Source: an uncultured beta proteobacterium
Lineage (GTDB): Bacteria > Pseudomonadota > Gammaproteobacteria > Burkholderiales > Burkholderiaceae_E
Assembly: GCA_903934295.1 (NCBI GenBank)
Contig: CAIZNI010000040.1
Coordinates: forward strand, 1-64,000
Direction of reading: 5' to 3'
Length of the DNA: 64,000 nucleotides
In this document: positions 47,327-56,408 of the stretch, piece by piece
How the letters are laid out: the number at the start of each line of letters is the position of its first letter
Position numbering within the stretch: the stretch's first letter is position 1
Notes under the pieces: generated by a model
The model's input: the letters and a program-made list of their open reading frames with translations, nothing else
Database searches by the model: none
What the model was told of the DNA's origin: nothing
Made by a program: the position numbers and the translations under genes

Positions 47327-49585
47327 TCAGGCGGCTGCGGACAGGGAAAGAGAAGAAGAAAGGGACGAAGAAACGGACGAAGAAACGGGAGCAGAGACGG
47401 AAGGGGAAAGCGCAGCGCAGGACTGCTCGTCGGCTTGCGCCGCCAGGCCGACCAGCGCGGCAATGTCGAGGATCAGGGCGACTTCGCCCGACCCGAGAAT
47501 GGTGGAACCGGAGATGCCCTTGAGGTGGCGGAACATCCGTCCCAGCGGCTTGATCACCGTCTGGTACTCGCCAGCCAGCGCGTCGACCACGATGCCGGCC
47601 TGGCGCCCGCCGCTGCGCACGACGATGATGCTCTGGCGCGCGCCCTGGGGCCCGCGCAGCTTGAACAGGTTGCGCAGGAACACCACCGGCAGCACCGAGC
47701 CGCGCAAGGGCATGAAGCCGGTGCTCGCACCCTCGAAGGGCTCGCGCAGCGAATCGGTGTTGATGCACTCGGCCACCACATCCAGCGGCAGCACCAGGTG
47801 GCTGCGGCCCACCCGGACCAGGAAGCCGTCGATGATCGCCAGCGTGAGCGGCAGGCGGATCTCGACGGTGGTGCCCTGCCCGGCGTCGCTGCGCAGGCTG
47901 ACGGTGCCGCGCAGGCTCTCGATGTTGCGCCGGACCACATCCATGCCCACGCCGCGCCCCGACAGGTTCGTCACCGCCTCGGCCGTCGAGAAACCGGGGG
48001 CGAAGACCAGGCCGAAGATCTCCTTCTCGCTCAGCGCGGCGCCCGGCTGCACGATGCCGCGCTCGATCGCCTTGGCCAGGATCCGTTCGCGATCGAGCCC
48101 GCGACCGTCATCGGTGATCTGGATGACGACCTGTCCGCAGTCGTGGAAGGCAGACATCACCAGCCGACCGGTCGGCGACTTGCCCGCAGCGATCCGGGCC
48201 GCCGGCATCTCGATGCCGTGGTCCAGCGAATTGCGCACGATGTGCATCAGCGGATCGACGATCTTGTCGACCACCGACTTGTCCAGTTCCGACTCGCTGC
48301 CGATCAGCTCGAGGTCGACCTGCTTGCCCAGATCGCCGCAGACATCGCGCACCACCCGGCGAAACCGCCCGAAGGTCTCGCCGATCTGCACCATGCGCAT
48401 CGACAGCGCGCCGTTGCGAACCTCCTCGACCAGGCTGTTGACCTTCTTGGTGCTCTTGACGAGCGCCGCGGCCTTGTGATCCTGGGCCAGGGAGTGCGCC
48501 CCCGCCCCGGCGATCACCAGCTCGCCCACCAGGTTGATCAGCTGGTCGAGCTTCTCGGCGGGGATGCGCACCATGCGCTGCTCCTCGCTGCGGCCATCGC
48601 GGATGCGGGTCTGGCGGGCCACCGCGGCATCGACCACGCGCTGCGGCGCGACCTGTGTCTCGACCAGGATCTCGCCGATCGGACGCGGGGGCTTGCCGGC
48701 CTTCTGCAACTCGAGCGCACGCGCCAGATCGTCCAGGGTGAGCACCCCGGTATCGAGCAGCAGGTCGCCCAGCCGGTCACCCGGCTCGCCGGTGACGGCC
48801 ATCGCGCGACCCGCCGCCGGTGCAACCGGCTCGATGGTGAGTTCGCAGTCTTCCATCACGAACTGGAAGGCGCCCAGGATCGCGGCGTGACCCGCATCGG
48901 TGTCGAGCAGGATCTCGAAGGCGAGATGGCAGGTCTCGGGATCGACGGTGGCGAACTCGAGCGCGGGCGCCAGCTCGGGCTGCACCGCGACCAGATCCCC
49001 GAGGCTCGCGAGGTAAGCGATGATCGACAGCGGATCGAAGCCGTCGCGAAACGTGTTCGCCCCGAAACGGGCCTGGATCCGCCAGCGGCGCCGCGCCGTG
49101 TCATCGGCAACCGCGGCGTCGGTAACCGCGGCATCGGCCACCGCGGCATCGGCCGACACCGCACCGCCCGCGCCCGCCTGTGCGCCCTGCTCCACCAGCG
49201 CCAGCAACCGTGCCACCAGCGTGTGCTCACGGGCCTGCTCGTCGGCCTGCGGCTGGCTGCCGGCCCGCGCATGGTCCAGCAGCAGCGTGATGTGGTCGCG
49301 ACAATCGAACAGCAGCGAGCTCAGCGACAGGTCGAGCGCGATCTCGCCGATGCGCAACGCATCGAGCACCGTCTCGACGTGATGGGTAAAGGCCACCACC
49401 GCGTTCAGACCGAACAGGCCCGCCGATCCCTTGATGGTGTGCGCGCAGCGAAACAGCGCGTTGAGTTCCTCGATGTCCTTGGGCTTTTCCTCGAGCTCGA
49501 GCACGCTCTGCTCGAGTTGCTCGAGCATGTCGGCCGCTTCCTCGAAAAAGGTCTCGAGGGCGGCGTCCAGGTTGATGGCGCTCAT
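47327..49585 (-). CDS. cheA: Chemotaxis histidine kinase CheA with extra MshEN-like segment
   Basis: A 752-residue kinase. The HPt domain has the phosphorylated His49 ([13 protein letters not shown]). An Ala/Asp-repeat linker (about 141-162) and a P2-like region (165-255) follow. Residues 271-325 hold two 24-residue motifs ([10 protein letters not shown]...LELQ and [10 protein letters not shown]...VARQ) resembling the MshEN c-di-GMP-binding fold. The dimerisation domain, the ATPase domain ([23 protein letters not shown]) and the CheW-like regulatory domain complete the kinase. The last 25 residues are a Ser-rich tail from purine-rich DNA. It overlaps the STAS gene by four bases. Confidence 0.95.
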   Translation of the reverse strand: MSAINLDAALETFFEEAADMLEQLEQSVLELEEKPKDIEELNALFRCAHTIKGSAGLFGLNAVVAFTHHVETVLDALRIGEIALDLSLSSLLFDCRDHITLLLDHARAGSQPQADEQAREHTLVARLLALVEQGAQAGAGGAVSADAAVADAAVTDAAVADDTARRRWRIQARFGANTFRDGFDPLSIIAYLASLGDLVAVQPELAPALEFATVDPETCHLAFEILLDTDAGHAAILGAFQFVMEDCELTIEPVAPAAGRAMAVTGEPGDRLGDLLLDTGVLTLDDLARALELQKAGKPPRPIGEILVETQVAPQRVVDAAVARQTRIRDGRSEEQRMVRIPAEKLDQLINLVGELVIAGAGAHSLAQDHKAAALVKSTKKVNSLVEEVRNGALSMRMVQIGETFGRFRRVVRDVCGDLGKQVDLELIGSESELDKSVVDKIVDPLMHIVRNSLDHGIEMPAARIAAGKSPTGRLVMSAFHDCGQVVIQITDDGRGLDRERILAKAIERGIVQPGAALSEKEIFGLVFAPGFSTAEAVTNLSGRGVGMDVVRRNIESLRGTVSLRSDAGQGTTVEIRLPLTLAIIDGFLVRVGRSHLVLPLDVVAECINTDSLREPFEGASTGFMPLRGSVLPVVFLRNLFKLRGPQGARQSIIVVRSGGRQAGIVVDALAGEYQTVIKPLGRMFRHLKGISGSTILGSGEVALILDIAALVGLAAQADEQSCAALSPSVSAPVSSSVSSSLSSSLSLSAAA

Positions 49586-49917
49586 GCGGCCTCCGCTGAT
49601 TCATGGACGAACAGACCGGCCGCATCCAGGACCTGCAGCTGCCCACGCAGTGCGTCGCCCAGACCGATCAGCCGAAGACGGGCACCCAAGCCCGCCAAGT
49701 GACGCGCAGCCAGCCACAGCAGCTGGAAACCGGCGCCGTCGATCTCGCGCAGCGCACGGCAGTCCAGTCGCAGATCGGACTGCTGCCCGGCCTGCGCCTC
49801 GCGCTTGAAGGCGTCATCGATCAGCGACCAGGTCTGTGCGACCTGATAGATCATCAGCTCCTCATCGAGCCGCAGGACACCCGTCTCTTCGCCGGTCACC
49901 ACCGGATCGGCGCTCAT
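49582..49917 (-). CDS. STAS-domain protein in che operon
   Basis: A 111-residue single STAS domain, like the anti-anti-sigma factor family. The core LRLDCRALREIDGAGFQLLW matches the phosphorylation loop, but the residue after Ile-Asp is Gly61 where phosphorylatable members have Ser or Thr. It should therefore not be controlled by serine phosphorylation. Both ends overlap neighbours by four bases (cheY and cheA). A role as a structural or interaction partner in the chemosensory complex is inferred from this coupling. Confidence 0.82.
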   Translation of the reverse strand: MSADPVVTGEETGVLRLDEELMIYQVAQTWSLIDDAFKREAQAGQQSDLRLDCRALREIDGAGFQLLWLAARHLAGLGARLRLIGLGDALRGQLQVLDAAGLFVHESAEAA

Positions 49918-50282
49918 GGCATCACCAGCTGGGAAACGGCGGCGAGGATCTGCGGCGGCTGGAAGGGCTTGGTCATCCAGGCCTTGGCGCCGGCTTCCTT
50001 GCCCACCGCCATCTTGGCCGCGCTGGTCTCGGTGGTCAGCATGATCACCGGCGTGAACTTGTGCGCGGGACTGGCCTTGATCGCCCGCAGGAACGCGAAG
50101 CCGTCCATGCCGGGCATGTTGACGTCGCTGATGATCAGGTGAACCCGCTTGCCCGAGATCTTGTTCAGCGCGTCCTGACCGTCGGATCCTTCGATCACGT
50201 CATAGCCCGCCGACTTCAGGGTGATCGACACCACCTGCCGGAAGCTCGCCGAATCGTCGACGATGAGAATGGTCTTGGCCAA
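49914..50282 (-). CDS. CheY-type single-domain response regulator
   Basis: A 122-residue receiver domain. The acidic pair is Asp9/Asp10 (ILIVDDSA), the phospho-acceptor is Asp53 (ISDVNMPGMDG), the switch Thr is in MLTTE (Thr83/84), and Lys105 is in WMTKPF. There is no output domain, so it should act by diffusing to a motor or pilus target. The start is TTG 50282, immediately after a strong ribosome site. A longer frame upstream would overlap the MCP gene and adds only Pro-rich residues. Confidence 0.92.
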   Translation of the reverse strand: MAKTILIVDDSASFRQVVSITLKSAGYDVIEGSDGQDALNKISGKRVHLIISDVNMPGMDGFAFLRAIKASPAHKFTPVIMLTTETSAAKMAVGKEAGAKAWMTKPFQPPQILAAVSQLVMP

Positions 50283-50295
50283 AGGAGGTCTCCTG

Positions 50296-51423
50296 TCAGA
50301 AGAAGGTGAGGGCGGGCGCGGCACCGGCGGAACCGGCCGGGGCGGCGGCGCCCCCATGCGCATGGTCTTCGTCGGTCATCGTGTAGGTCCCGCGAAGCTG
50401 CTCGACCCACTGCGAGGGGCTGGGGCGCGACTCGACCGGTGTGTGGGCGCGAGCCAGCTGCTCCAGCCGGTTCAGGTCGTCGACCACCACCGTCAGGACC
50501 TGGCTCACCCGGTCCTGAAACTGGAAGGACACCAGCATCGAGGTGATGTCGCCCTGGATCTCGGAGCCCCGGGTGCGCAGTACCTCGGACTCGCGCTGCA
50601 GCCCTTCGACCGCGCTGTGAATCTTCTCCATCACATCCTGGATGCACTGCTCCGAGCTCTGCACCGAGCTGCGGTCCTGGATGCTGATCTGCTCGGCCGA
50701 CTGCAGCGTCGACTGCACCATGGCGAGCACCCGGTCGATGCCGGCCAGGATCTGCTTGGCGGTGTCGGCGGACCGGTTCGACAGGGCCCGCACCTCGGCG
50801 GCCACCACCGCGAAACCGCGGCCGTGCTGACCGGCGCGGGCGGCTTCGATGGCGGCGTTGAGCGCAAGCAGGTTGGTCTGCCAGGCGATCTTGCCCACTT
50901 CGTCGGCCATCACCCGAAGCTCGGACGTGCTGGTGGCCAGCAGTTTCACGCCATCGAGCAGCGAACCCTTGCTCTCGATGATCTGCTTGAGCACCTGCGT
51001 GAGCGGATCGAGCTCCGACTCGCATTGCGCCAGCAGCCTGGCCGAATCGCTCACGCCGCGGTCGTTCCCGCTGCCCTGACGAAGACCGGCCTGGCCGAGG
51101 GACTCGATGACCGCGTGCAACTGACCCAGCAGCTGCTGCGTGGCCTCGGACGCCTGTCCGCTGACGCTGACCAGATGGTTCTGCCAGACCGGGGCGACAT
51201 CGCCCACCAGATCGGTCCAGTAGGCCGCCTCGCGCTGCGCCTGCCCGGCCTCGTGTCCGCGCCCGCGCACCGCCGCCCAGCTCAGCCAGCCCGCCAGGCC
51301 CAGCAGCGGTGCCGACCAGAGCGCGGCGGCGCCGAGCCACCACCAGGAGGCGGCCCACACCGCGACCGCGCCGGCCAGCATCAGGACTTCCGGCGACTTC
51401 CATGCGTTGAGTTGCTTCTTCAT
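50296..51423 (-). CDS. Short membrane MCP with CheZ-like motif
   Basis: A 375-residue receptor-like protein. Two adjacent membrane helices (about 11-30 and 32-52) leave no real periplasmic sensor and no HAMP. The signalling tip at 182-217 ([20 protein letters not shown], then [17 protein letters not shown]) is well conserved. Near the end, FQFQDRVSQ (300-308, Asp304 and Gln308) resembles the D-x-x-x-Q catalytic motif of the CheY-P phosphatase CheZ. It is the first gene of the operon, directly before cheY. The Trp-rich membrane region could sense membrane state (speculative). Confidence 0.88.
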   Translation of the reverse strand: MKKQLNAWKSPEVLMLAGAVAVWAASWWWLGAAALWSAPLLGLAGWLSWAAVRGRGHEAGQAQREAAYWTDLVGDVAPVWQNHLVSVSGQASEATQQLLGQLHAVIESLGQAGLRQGSGNDRGVSDSARLLAQCESELDPLTQVLKQIIESKGSLLDGVKLLATSTSELRVMADEVGKIAWQTNLLALNAAIEAARAGQHGRGFAVVAAEVRALSNRSADTAKQILAGIDRVLAMVQSTLQSAEQISIQDRSSVQSSEQCIQDVMEKIHSAVEGLQRESEVLRTRGSEIQGDITSMLVSFQFQDRVSQVLTVVVDDLNRLEQLARAHTPVESRPSPSQWVEQLRGTYTMTDEDHAHGGAAAPAGSAGAAPALTFF

Positions 51424-51487
51424 TCGTCTCTCGATCGCGCCAAGGGGTAAAGATCTGTTCCAAGGCTCGAACTTAGAGGGATTTCTG

Positions 51488-51545
51488 GTTTCTCAACGGA
51501 CCAACTGAAGGACTGAAAACGACCGTTTCTCGCGATGCGAGAAAC
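51488..51545. promoter_or_regulatory. Perfect 9-bp inverted repeat plus extra half-site upstream of che operon
   Basis: GTTTCTCGC (51525-51533) and GCGAGAAAC (51537-51545) form a perfect palindrome with a 3-base centre. A third GTTTCTC half-site lies at 51488-51494. The set is 65-122 bases before the first MCP gene in the 344-bp gap between that gene and the small tip-like gene. It could be a regulator binding site or a transcription-stop hairpin. No sigma-28-type promoter was recognised in the gap. Confidence 0.5.
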
Positions 51546-51740
51546 CCCTACAAGATGCGCTGAGGGGAGTTCTCGACTGCCTGTGGGGAGTCCTGGATCG
51601 CGCGGCAGCAAACGCCGTCATGGGTCGGATCGGGCGTGCCGAAACGCTTGACGAAACGGAAAACCACCGAGGGGTCAACGGACCCGTGGGTGCAATACGT
51701 GCTGCCGAAGGGGGGGTGAAGCGAGGGGTAAAACAGACAG

Positions 51741-51758
51741 CGGCGCCGAACGGCGCCG
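51741..51758 (-). terminator. Intrinsic terminator after tip-like gene
   Basis: A perfect self-complementary stem (CGGCGCCG on both sides of AA) is followed on the minus strand by CTGTCTGTTTTA. It lies 9 bases beyond the stop of the gene at 51768-52133 and would end the pilus operon transcript. Confidence 0.75.
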
Positions 51759-51767
51759 CCGGATCCA

Positions 51768-52133
51768 TCAGTGTGCGAGCAGCACCTGGCGTTCAGCGCG
51801 ATCGGCGGCGGCAAACAGCAGTCCCGCCTGGTGCTGGCCAAACACCTCGAGCGCGTCATCGAGGTCGCCATCGATCGGACCCTCGGCCAGGCCCTCATCC
51901 AGCACCCGGCCCGCGGCCTCTTCGGCCAGCAGCAGTTGCTCGTGACGATGCAGCGCATCGAGTGCGCACTGAACGAGCTGTCGGGCCTGCCCGGCCAGCT
52001 GCGCCAGTTCGGCGCCACGCGGGCCGCCACGCGCCGATTCGATCGCGGCATTCAGGGCCAGCATCTCGGCCTGCACCGCGAGCATCCGGGCCATGTCGGC
52101 AGGGTTCGCCTGATCGTCGAATTCGGGCAGCAT
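51768..52133 (-). CDS. Small protein with isolated chemoreceptor tip motif
   Basis: A 121-residue soluble protein. [20 protein letters not shown] near residues 24-43 closely matches the MCP hairpin tip (compare [13 protein letters not shown] in both MCPs nearby), and LAQLAGQARQLVQ continues the descending helix in degenerate form. There is no membrane segment, HAMP or methylation region. The rest is acidic and helical. It is the last gene after pilY1 and before a terminator. It might bind CheA/CheW as a decoy, or be a decayed receptor; function is unknown. ATG 52133 is used; ATG 52145 adds four residues. Confidence 0.72.
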   Translation of the reverse strand: MLPEFDDQANPADMARMLAVQAEMLALNAAIESARGGPRGAELAQLAGQARQLVQCALDALHRHEQLLLAEEAAGRVLDEGLAEGPIDGDLDDALEVFGQHQAGLLFAAADRAERQVLLAH

Positions 52134-52200
52134 GGCGCGGGGCATCCTTCGGGGATTAACGGTCTCCCCTGGGATATCGGCCACCGCGCCGCCGACTTTA

Positions 52201-52215
52201 GCCCTTTCGAAGGGC
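52201..52215. terminator. Hairpin after pilY1
   Basis: GCCCTT and AAGGGC flank a TCG centre, a perfect 6-bp stem starting 8 bases after the pilY1 stop. No T-run follows on the minus strand, so it may only partly terminate and allow read-through into the tip-like gene. Confidence 0.4.
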
Positions 52216-52222
52216 CCCTGCG

Positions 52223-55200
52223 CTACTGGTTCGTGATGAGTCGCAGATTGCTGCGCCCGCCCGTCAGCACCACCCGCAGATTCACATCCACCACGATGTC
52301 GGAGTTGGCGGTCGAGGCGATCATCAGCTGGCGGCGCTGGGTGCTGGTGCCCCCGGACGGCTCCGTGCCCTGAGCCACCTGGATCTTGGTCACCGGCGCA
52401 TTCACCGTCACATACGGACTGCCGTTCATGATCCGGTTGGAGGCCGCCCCGATCTCGCGGGCGTAGAACACGCCAGTGGCCCCCGGCGAGCAGGCATCCC
52501 CCGTCGGCACGGTGGTGGTCCACATCACCACCCCGCGCGACACGTAGGGCGGCGCGATGACCTGCCCACCTCCACCGGAGGACATGTCCATGTACCAGCC
52601 CTTCACCCCCGACCCGGTCGTGACGAAACCGCTGGGCGCCACCGCCTGCAGATCGGCCCGGGTCAGCGGCGAGGTGAACACCCCTGGCATGGCCGAGCCA
52701 CCATCCTTGAAGGCGTAGAAGGTCCGGGTCGTGGTGACGCTCATGTCGGCAGTGGAGAGCATCTGGCCGGTGCCGAAGAACACCCAGCGCTCGGAGCGGT
52801 CGCGCGGATTGATCGCGATCGCCGGCGCGGTGGTGATCGGCGCGCCGACCGAGGCGATCTTGGTCCCGGTGCTGGGCCAGCTGCCCACCGCGGCGGCCGA
52901 CAGATCGAATCGCCACACATTGCCTTTCAGATCGGTGGCATAGAGCTGCTGGGCCCGCTGCTCGCGATCCGATTCGAAGAAGACTTCCATGTGCGCCAGC
53001 CCGACCGGACTGCTGGCCGACGCGCCGCCGTTGTCGCCCGCATCCAGGCGCTTGATCACCGACCCATCGCGCGGGTCGAGCAGCCAGATGTGGCCGGTGC
53101 CGGTGGCGTTCTGGTAGCCGGAGGACACCGCGACCATCCAGCCGGCATTGGTGTAGATGACCAGCGGCTGGCCGAAGCTGAAACCGACGCGCGACGTGTC
53201 GCCCGTCTGGCTGCCGTCGAACTCCCAGAGCACCTTGCTGCGCAGCGCGTCCTCGGTGGCGGCGTCCGGGTTGGTCACATCGAGCGCGAAGTACCCCTTG
53301 CCGCCCTTGTTCAGGCCGGAGACCAGCAGGGTGCGCCAGTCCCCGCCGCCGCCGGTGCCGCCGACCCGGGCGAAATCGACATCGCGCACGGTGGGCGTCT
53401 GGTCGACCCGGTACCGATGCTCGAACTTGAGCGGAACCGGGTCGCTGGTGCGCCAGGTCAGACCCGCCAGCCCGTCGACCCCGGTGCCGAACATGAAGCT
53501 GGGCACGTAAGCCCACTTCTCCTGGCCCGAATCAGCGTCGCCCACGGTGCCCTTGAACGCATGCAGCATGCCGCCATTGGAGCCGACGTACAGGGTGGGC
53601 GTGCGGGCCGCCTTGGCCGTCTGGAACGAGGCGTACCCGGGGTGATAGGCATCGGAATAGCTCTCGACCGGCTTGGCGACATAGCGCGGCTCGGAGTTCA
53701 CCAGGTCGGCGAGGACCGCGGTGCGCCGGCGAAACATCAGCGCGGTGGAGACGGTGTCCTCATTGGTGCGATCGCCACGCAGGTACTCGAGCACCTGCCT
53801 GGACTTGGTCGGATCGGTGCTGAAACCAGCATCCAGCGTCAGTGCCTGCGCCGCGGTGATGTTGCCGCCGGCGCCGCTGGCGCCCGGCTCGCGAAAGCGC
53901 ACCGCGGTCCCGGCGGTACCCGAACTGGTGCGGGTGACGATCTTGCGGTTGACGAGCCAGCCGCCCCCGGGACCAGCCGGCAGCACCTGGTCCTCGAGCT
54001 TGTCCTTGGCGCGCCAGACCGCGGTCGACGAGATCGCGCCGGTGGCCGCATCGACGTTGCGCGCCTGCAGGTCACCGGTCCACTCGCCCGACTGGTACTG
54101 GGCCCGGAAGGCCACCGGCGAGCCCTGGGCGAAATCGCTGCCGGTCAGCACCGCACCGGAATTGGAGCCGGCGCGCGACTGGATTTCAGTGATCGCCCGC
54201 CCCAGCGCCCCGGTCAGTTCGGCCGGCGAGGCGACGCTGAAGAACTGGCCGTGTCCGATCAACGCCGAATGCCACAGATCGTCAACCGCGCTCGCGGTGT
54301 CGGCCACCGGCACCGGCCACTGCGCCGTGCCGGCGGCGATCGCATTCACCCCGTTGGGATAGGCGATGTTGCCCTGCTCGGAGAACGCCAGTCCGAAGGT
54401 GACCATGTGCTGCCAGAAGGCCGGGTTCACCGAGGAAGTGAACACATTGTTGGGCATCGTCGGGCGCAGGTCGGTCATCCAGTAATAGGCGGCCAGGTCC
54501 GACAGGTTGTTGACGGAACTGGTGGTGGCGTTCTCGCGATAGGGCGCCGGCCAGTTGGCCCCGGCAGCGAAGGTGGTGTTGAACTCGGACCCCAGCGCAG
54601 TCAGCAGGTCCGGGTTGCCCGAGGGCAGCGTCCGGTCATAGTTGGTGGTCGCCCGCGCGCCGGTGGCGCCGGTGCCGTTCCACTGACCGTCGGTGGTGAG
54701 CAGGTGGTAGTTCTGCTGGCAGCTGTACTGGATCGGATCGGGCACCGCGGCGCCCGACGGGCTGGTGCCCGCCCGGTAGTACTCACCGATGCGCTCCTGG
54801 GCCGTCACCAGCGGCGTGCCGCCGTTGGGCTGGATCTCGTAGAAGCGCGTGTACCAGGTGTTGCGCATCGTGGCGTCGAAGGTCGCCAGCGGCAGGAAGG
54901 CGCCCGTCGCGCCCGAGCCGTTGGGATTGTTGATGGTGTGCAGCCCGACCCGGAAGCTGCTGTCGACAACCCGGAAGGCCTCGCCCGTCGAGGTCTTCAT
55001 GGCGTTGACCCGCGACCGGTAATAGCTGAACCAGTTGGCGAAATTGGTCTGCTGCGCGGCGGTGGCCGCGTTCATGTCGACCAGCGTGTAGCTGGCGTCG
55101 GGGTAGCAGGTGCCCACGACCGGGGTTGCGGGGCTGGCGCCGGTGTAGGCATAGTAGTAGGCACCGCGATTGGCCGGCCCGTTGCTGTTGCGGGGTTCGA

Positions 55201-55666
55201 TGTTGCTGTTGCCCTGGGTATACGCGGCATAGTTGCCCAGTGCCGGGAAACCGGTGCTCAGGCTGCGCGTGCCGGCGCCGGTTCTGAAGCCGTCCAGAAA
55301 CGCCGCGGCGTAACTCGCATCAGGCAGCCGGGTCCCGTTGCCCTGCATCGGTGGCAGATAGGTCGCGCTGGGGTTGTAATACAGCCGGTTGTAGCTGCTG
55401 TTGTTGAAGCAGCGCCTGGACTGATTGGCGGCCGTGCTCATCGGTGCGAACTGCCAGTTCATCGAACCGGAGTTGTCCAGCGTCAGCATCACATTGGGCT
55501 GGACCGACGACACGGTGAACAGCGGCTGATCCTGGATGACCGGCAGGGTCTGCGCGACGGCCTGCAGCCCGGTCAGCCCGAGCGCGGCCGCCAGGACGGC
55601 CGATGCAAACAGGCGAGTAAGCGCCGGCGCGACGGCCCGGCGGGCGATGGGGTGCGAATCGGTCAT
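52223..55666 (-). CDS. pilY1: Type IV pilus tip adhesin/assembly protein PilY1
   Basis: A 1147-residue secreted protein that sits at the pilus tip and controls extension and retraction. A signal peptide ending near AVAQ is followed by VMLTLDNSGSMNWQF, a von Willebrand A-like MIDAS start. The C-terminal half is the PilC/PilY beta-propeller, with PTLYVGSNGGMLHAFKG, FALDVTNPDAATEDAL (a candidate calcium-binding loop), FGQPLVIYTNAGW and VFFGTGQMLSTADMS. Ribosome site GAGGTAG precedes ATG 55666. The gene ends the pilE-fimT-pilVWX-pilY1 order typical of these operons. Confidence 0.92.
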   Translation of the reverse strand: MTDSHPIARRAVAPALTRLFASAVLAAALGLTGLQAVAQTLPVIQDQPLFTVSSVQPNVMLTLDNSGSMNWQFAPMSTAANQSRRCFNNSSYNRLYYNPSATYLPPMQGNGTRLPDASYAAAFLDGFRTGAGTRSLSTGFPALGNYAAYTQGNSNIEPRNSNGPANRGAYYYAYTGASPATPVVGTCYPDASYTLVDMNAATAAQQTNFANWFSYYRSRVNAMKTSTGEAFRVVDSSFRVGLHTINNPNGSGATGAFLPLATFDATMRNTWYTRFYEIQPNGGTPLVTAQERIGEYYRAGTSPSGAAVPDPIQYSCQQNYHLLTTDGQWNGTGATGARATTNYDRTLPSGNPDLLTALGSEFNTTFAAGANWPAPYRENATTSSVNNLSDLAAYYWMTDLRPTMPNNVFTSSVNPAFWQHMVTFGLAFSEQGNIAYPNGVNAIAAGTAQWPVPVADTASAVDDLWHSALIGHGQFFSVASPAELTGALGRAITEIQSRAGSNSGAVLTGSDFAQGSPVAFRAQYQSGEWTGDLQARNVDAATGAISSTAVWRAKDKLEDQVLPAGPGGGWLVNRKIVTRTSSGTAGTAVRFREPGASGAGGNITAAQALTLDAGFSTDPTKSRQVLEYLRGDRTNEDTVSTALMFRRRTAVLADLVNSEPRYVAKPVESYSDAYHPGYASFQTAKAARTPTLYVGSNGGMLHAFKGTVGDADSGQEKWAYVPSFMFGTGVDGLAGLTWRTSDPVPLKFEHRYRVDQTPTVRDVDFARVGGTGGGGDWRTLLVSGLNKGGKGYFALDVTNPDAATEDALRSKVLWEFDGSQTGDTSRVGFSFGQPLVIYTNAGWMVAVSSGYQNATGTGHIWLLDPRDGSVIKRLDAGDNGGASASSPVGLAHMEVFFESDREQRAQQLYATDLKGNVWRFDLSAAAVGSWPSTGTKIASVGAPITTAPAIAINPRDRSERWVFFGTGQMLSTADMSVTTTRTFYAFKDGGSAMPGVFTSPLTRADLQAVAPSGFVTTGSGVKGWYMDMSSGGGGQVIAPPYVSRGVVMWTTTVPTGDACSPGATGVFYAREIGAASNRIMNGSPYVTVNAPVTKIQVAQGTEPSGGTSTQRRQLMIASTANSDIVVDVNLRVVLTGGRSNLRLITNQ

Positions 55667-55710
55667 GGTCAGCTACCTCGGTGCTTCGATTGCTCGGCGC
55701 GGCGGGCCGG

Positions 55711-56403
55711 TCAATCGCCTCTCAGGAACATCTGCGAATACGCGGTCGCATTCTTCGGGCCGTCGATGCGCACGGTGATCCGGACAAAAGGCAGCCACTC
55801 GGAGGTCCCGGTGCCGCAGTTGTTCAGGCAGTTCCGGGGGAACTGGTACTCGTAGAGACGACAGGTGTTGGCGGTGGCAGCGCCGGCGGCCGTGCACATC
55901 CGCTCGATCACATAGCGGCGCATCTGGCGCGACTGCGCATCGATCTGCTCGCCCGGCCAGCCGCTGGCGTTGGGACCGGCGGCCCCCCAGGTCGGCGCGG
56001 CCAGCGCCTGCAGCACCTGCGGCACGCCGTCGGCGCTCTGCGGCTGCTGGATGGCGAAATAGGCGATCCCGGCCTGGTTGGTGTTGCGGTCCATCACATT
56101 GAGCGCCGGGGTCGGACTCGACTGCAGGTAGGCCAGCAGTGCCTCGTTCATCGCCATGTCGGTGTTCTGCTCGGCACTGCGCAGGAACTGGTAGTTGGTC
56201 GAGGCGAGATTGGCGCTGTCGACCGACCGAAACAGCGCGAAGCCCGCCGAGATCATCGCCACCAGGGCCACGAGCGCCACGATCAGCGAGGCGCCGCGCT
56301 GCGCTCGCCGCGTGACGGCGCCGGGTCGGACGGCAGACCCGCTGCGGCCTGCGCTCGGGTCTGTTGCGATCGCTCTCGAAAGGGAATCAACGAAAGGGTT
56401 CAT
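55711..56403 (-). CDS. pilX: Minor pilin-associated protein PilX
   Basis: A 230-residue protein with a prepilin-like N-terminal helix (QRGASLIVALVALVAMISAG) after a 36-residue leader, much longer than usual for prepilins. The body contains the PilX-type SANLASTNYQFLRSAEQNTD and a cysteine-rich C-terminal part. PilX-like minor pilins prime pilus assembly with PilV, PilW and PilY1. It starts 5 bases after the pilW stop. Confidence 0.85.
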   Translation of the reverse strand: MNPFVDSLSRAIATDPSAGRSGSAVRPGAVTRRAQRGASLIVALVALVAMISAGFALFRSVDSANLASTNYQFLRSAEQNTDMAMNEALLAYLQSSPTPALNVMDRNTNQAGIAYFAIQQPQSADGVPQVLQALAAPTWGAAGPNASGWPGEQIDAQSRQMRRYVIERMCTAAGAATANTCRLYEYQFPRNCLNNCGTGTSEWLPFVRITVRIDGPKNATAYSQMFLRGD

Positions 56404-56408
56404 GGCGG

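Noticed and set aside
45219..48479. A 1086-codon plus-strand open frame opposite the MCP and cheA genes
   Set aside because: It has antisense-type composition (His, Asp, Gly, Leu repeats) and spans two genes with clear minus-strand domains.
51525..51545. Palindrome as an intrinsic terminator for the che or pil transcript
   Set aside because: No T-run follows on either strand, and a better terminator with a T-rich tail is at 51741-51758. I keep it as a possible operator.
52991..55855. A 954-codon plus-strand open frame opposite pilY1
   Set aside because: No recognisable domain, and it runs past the pilY1 start into pilX. The pilY1 frame has a signal peptide and propeller motifs.
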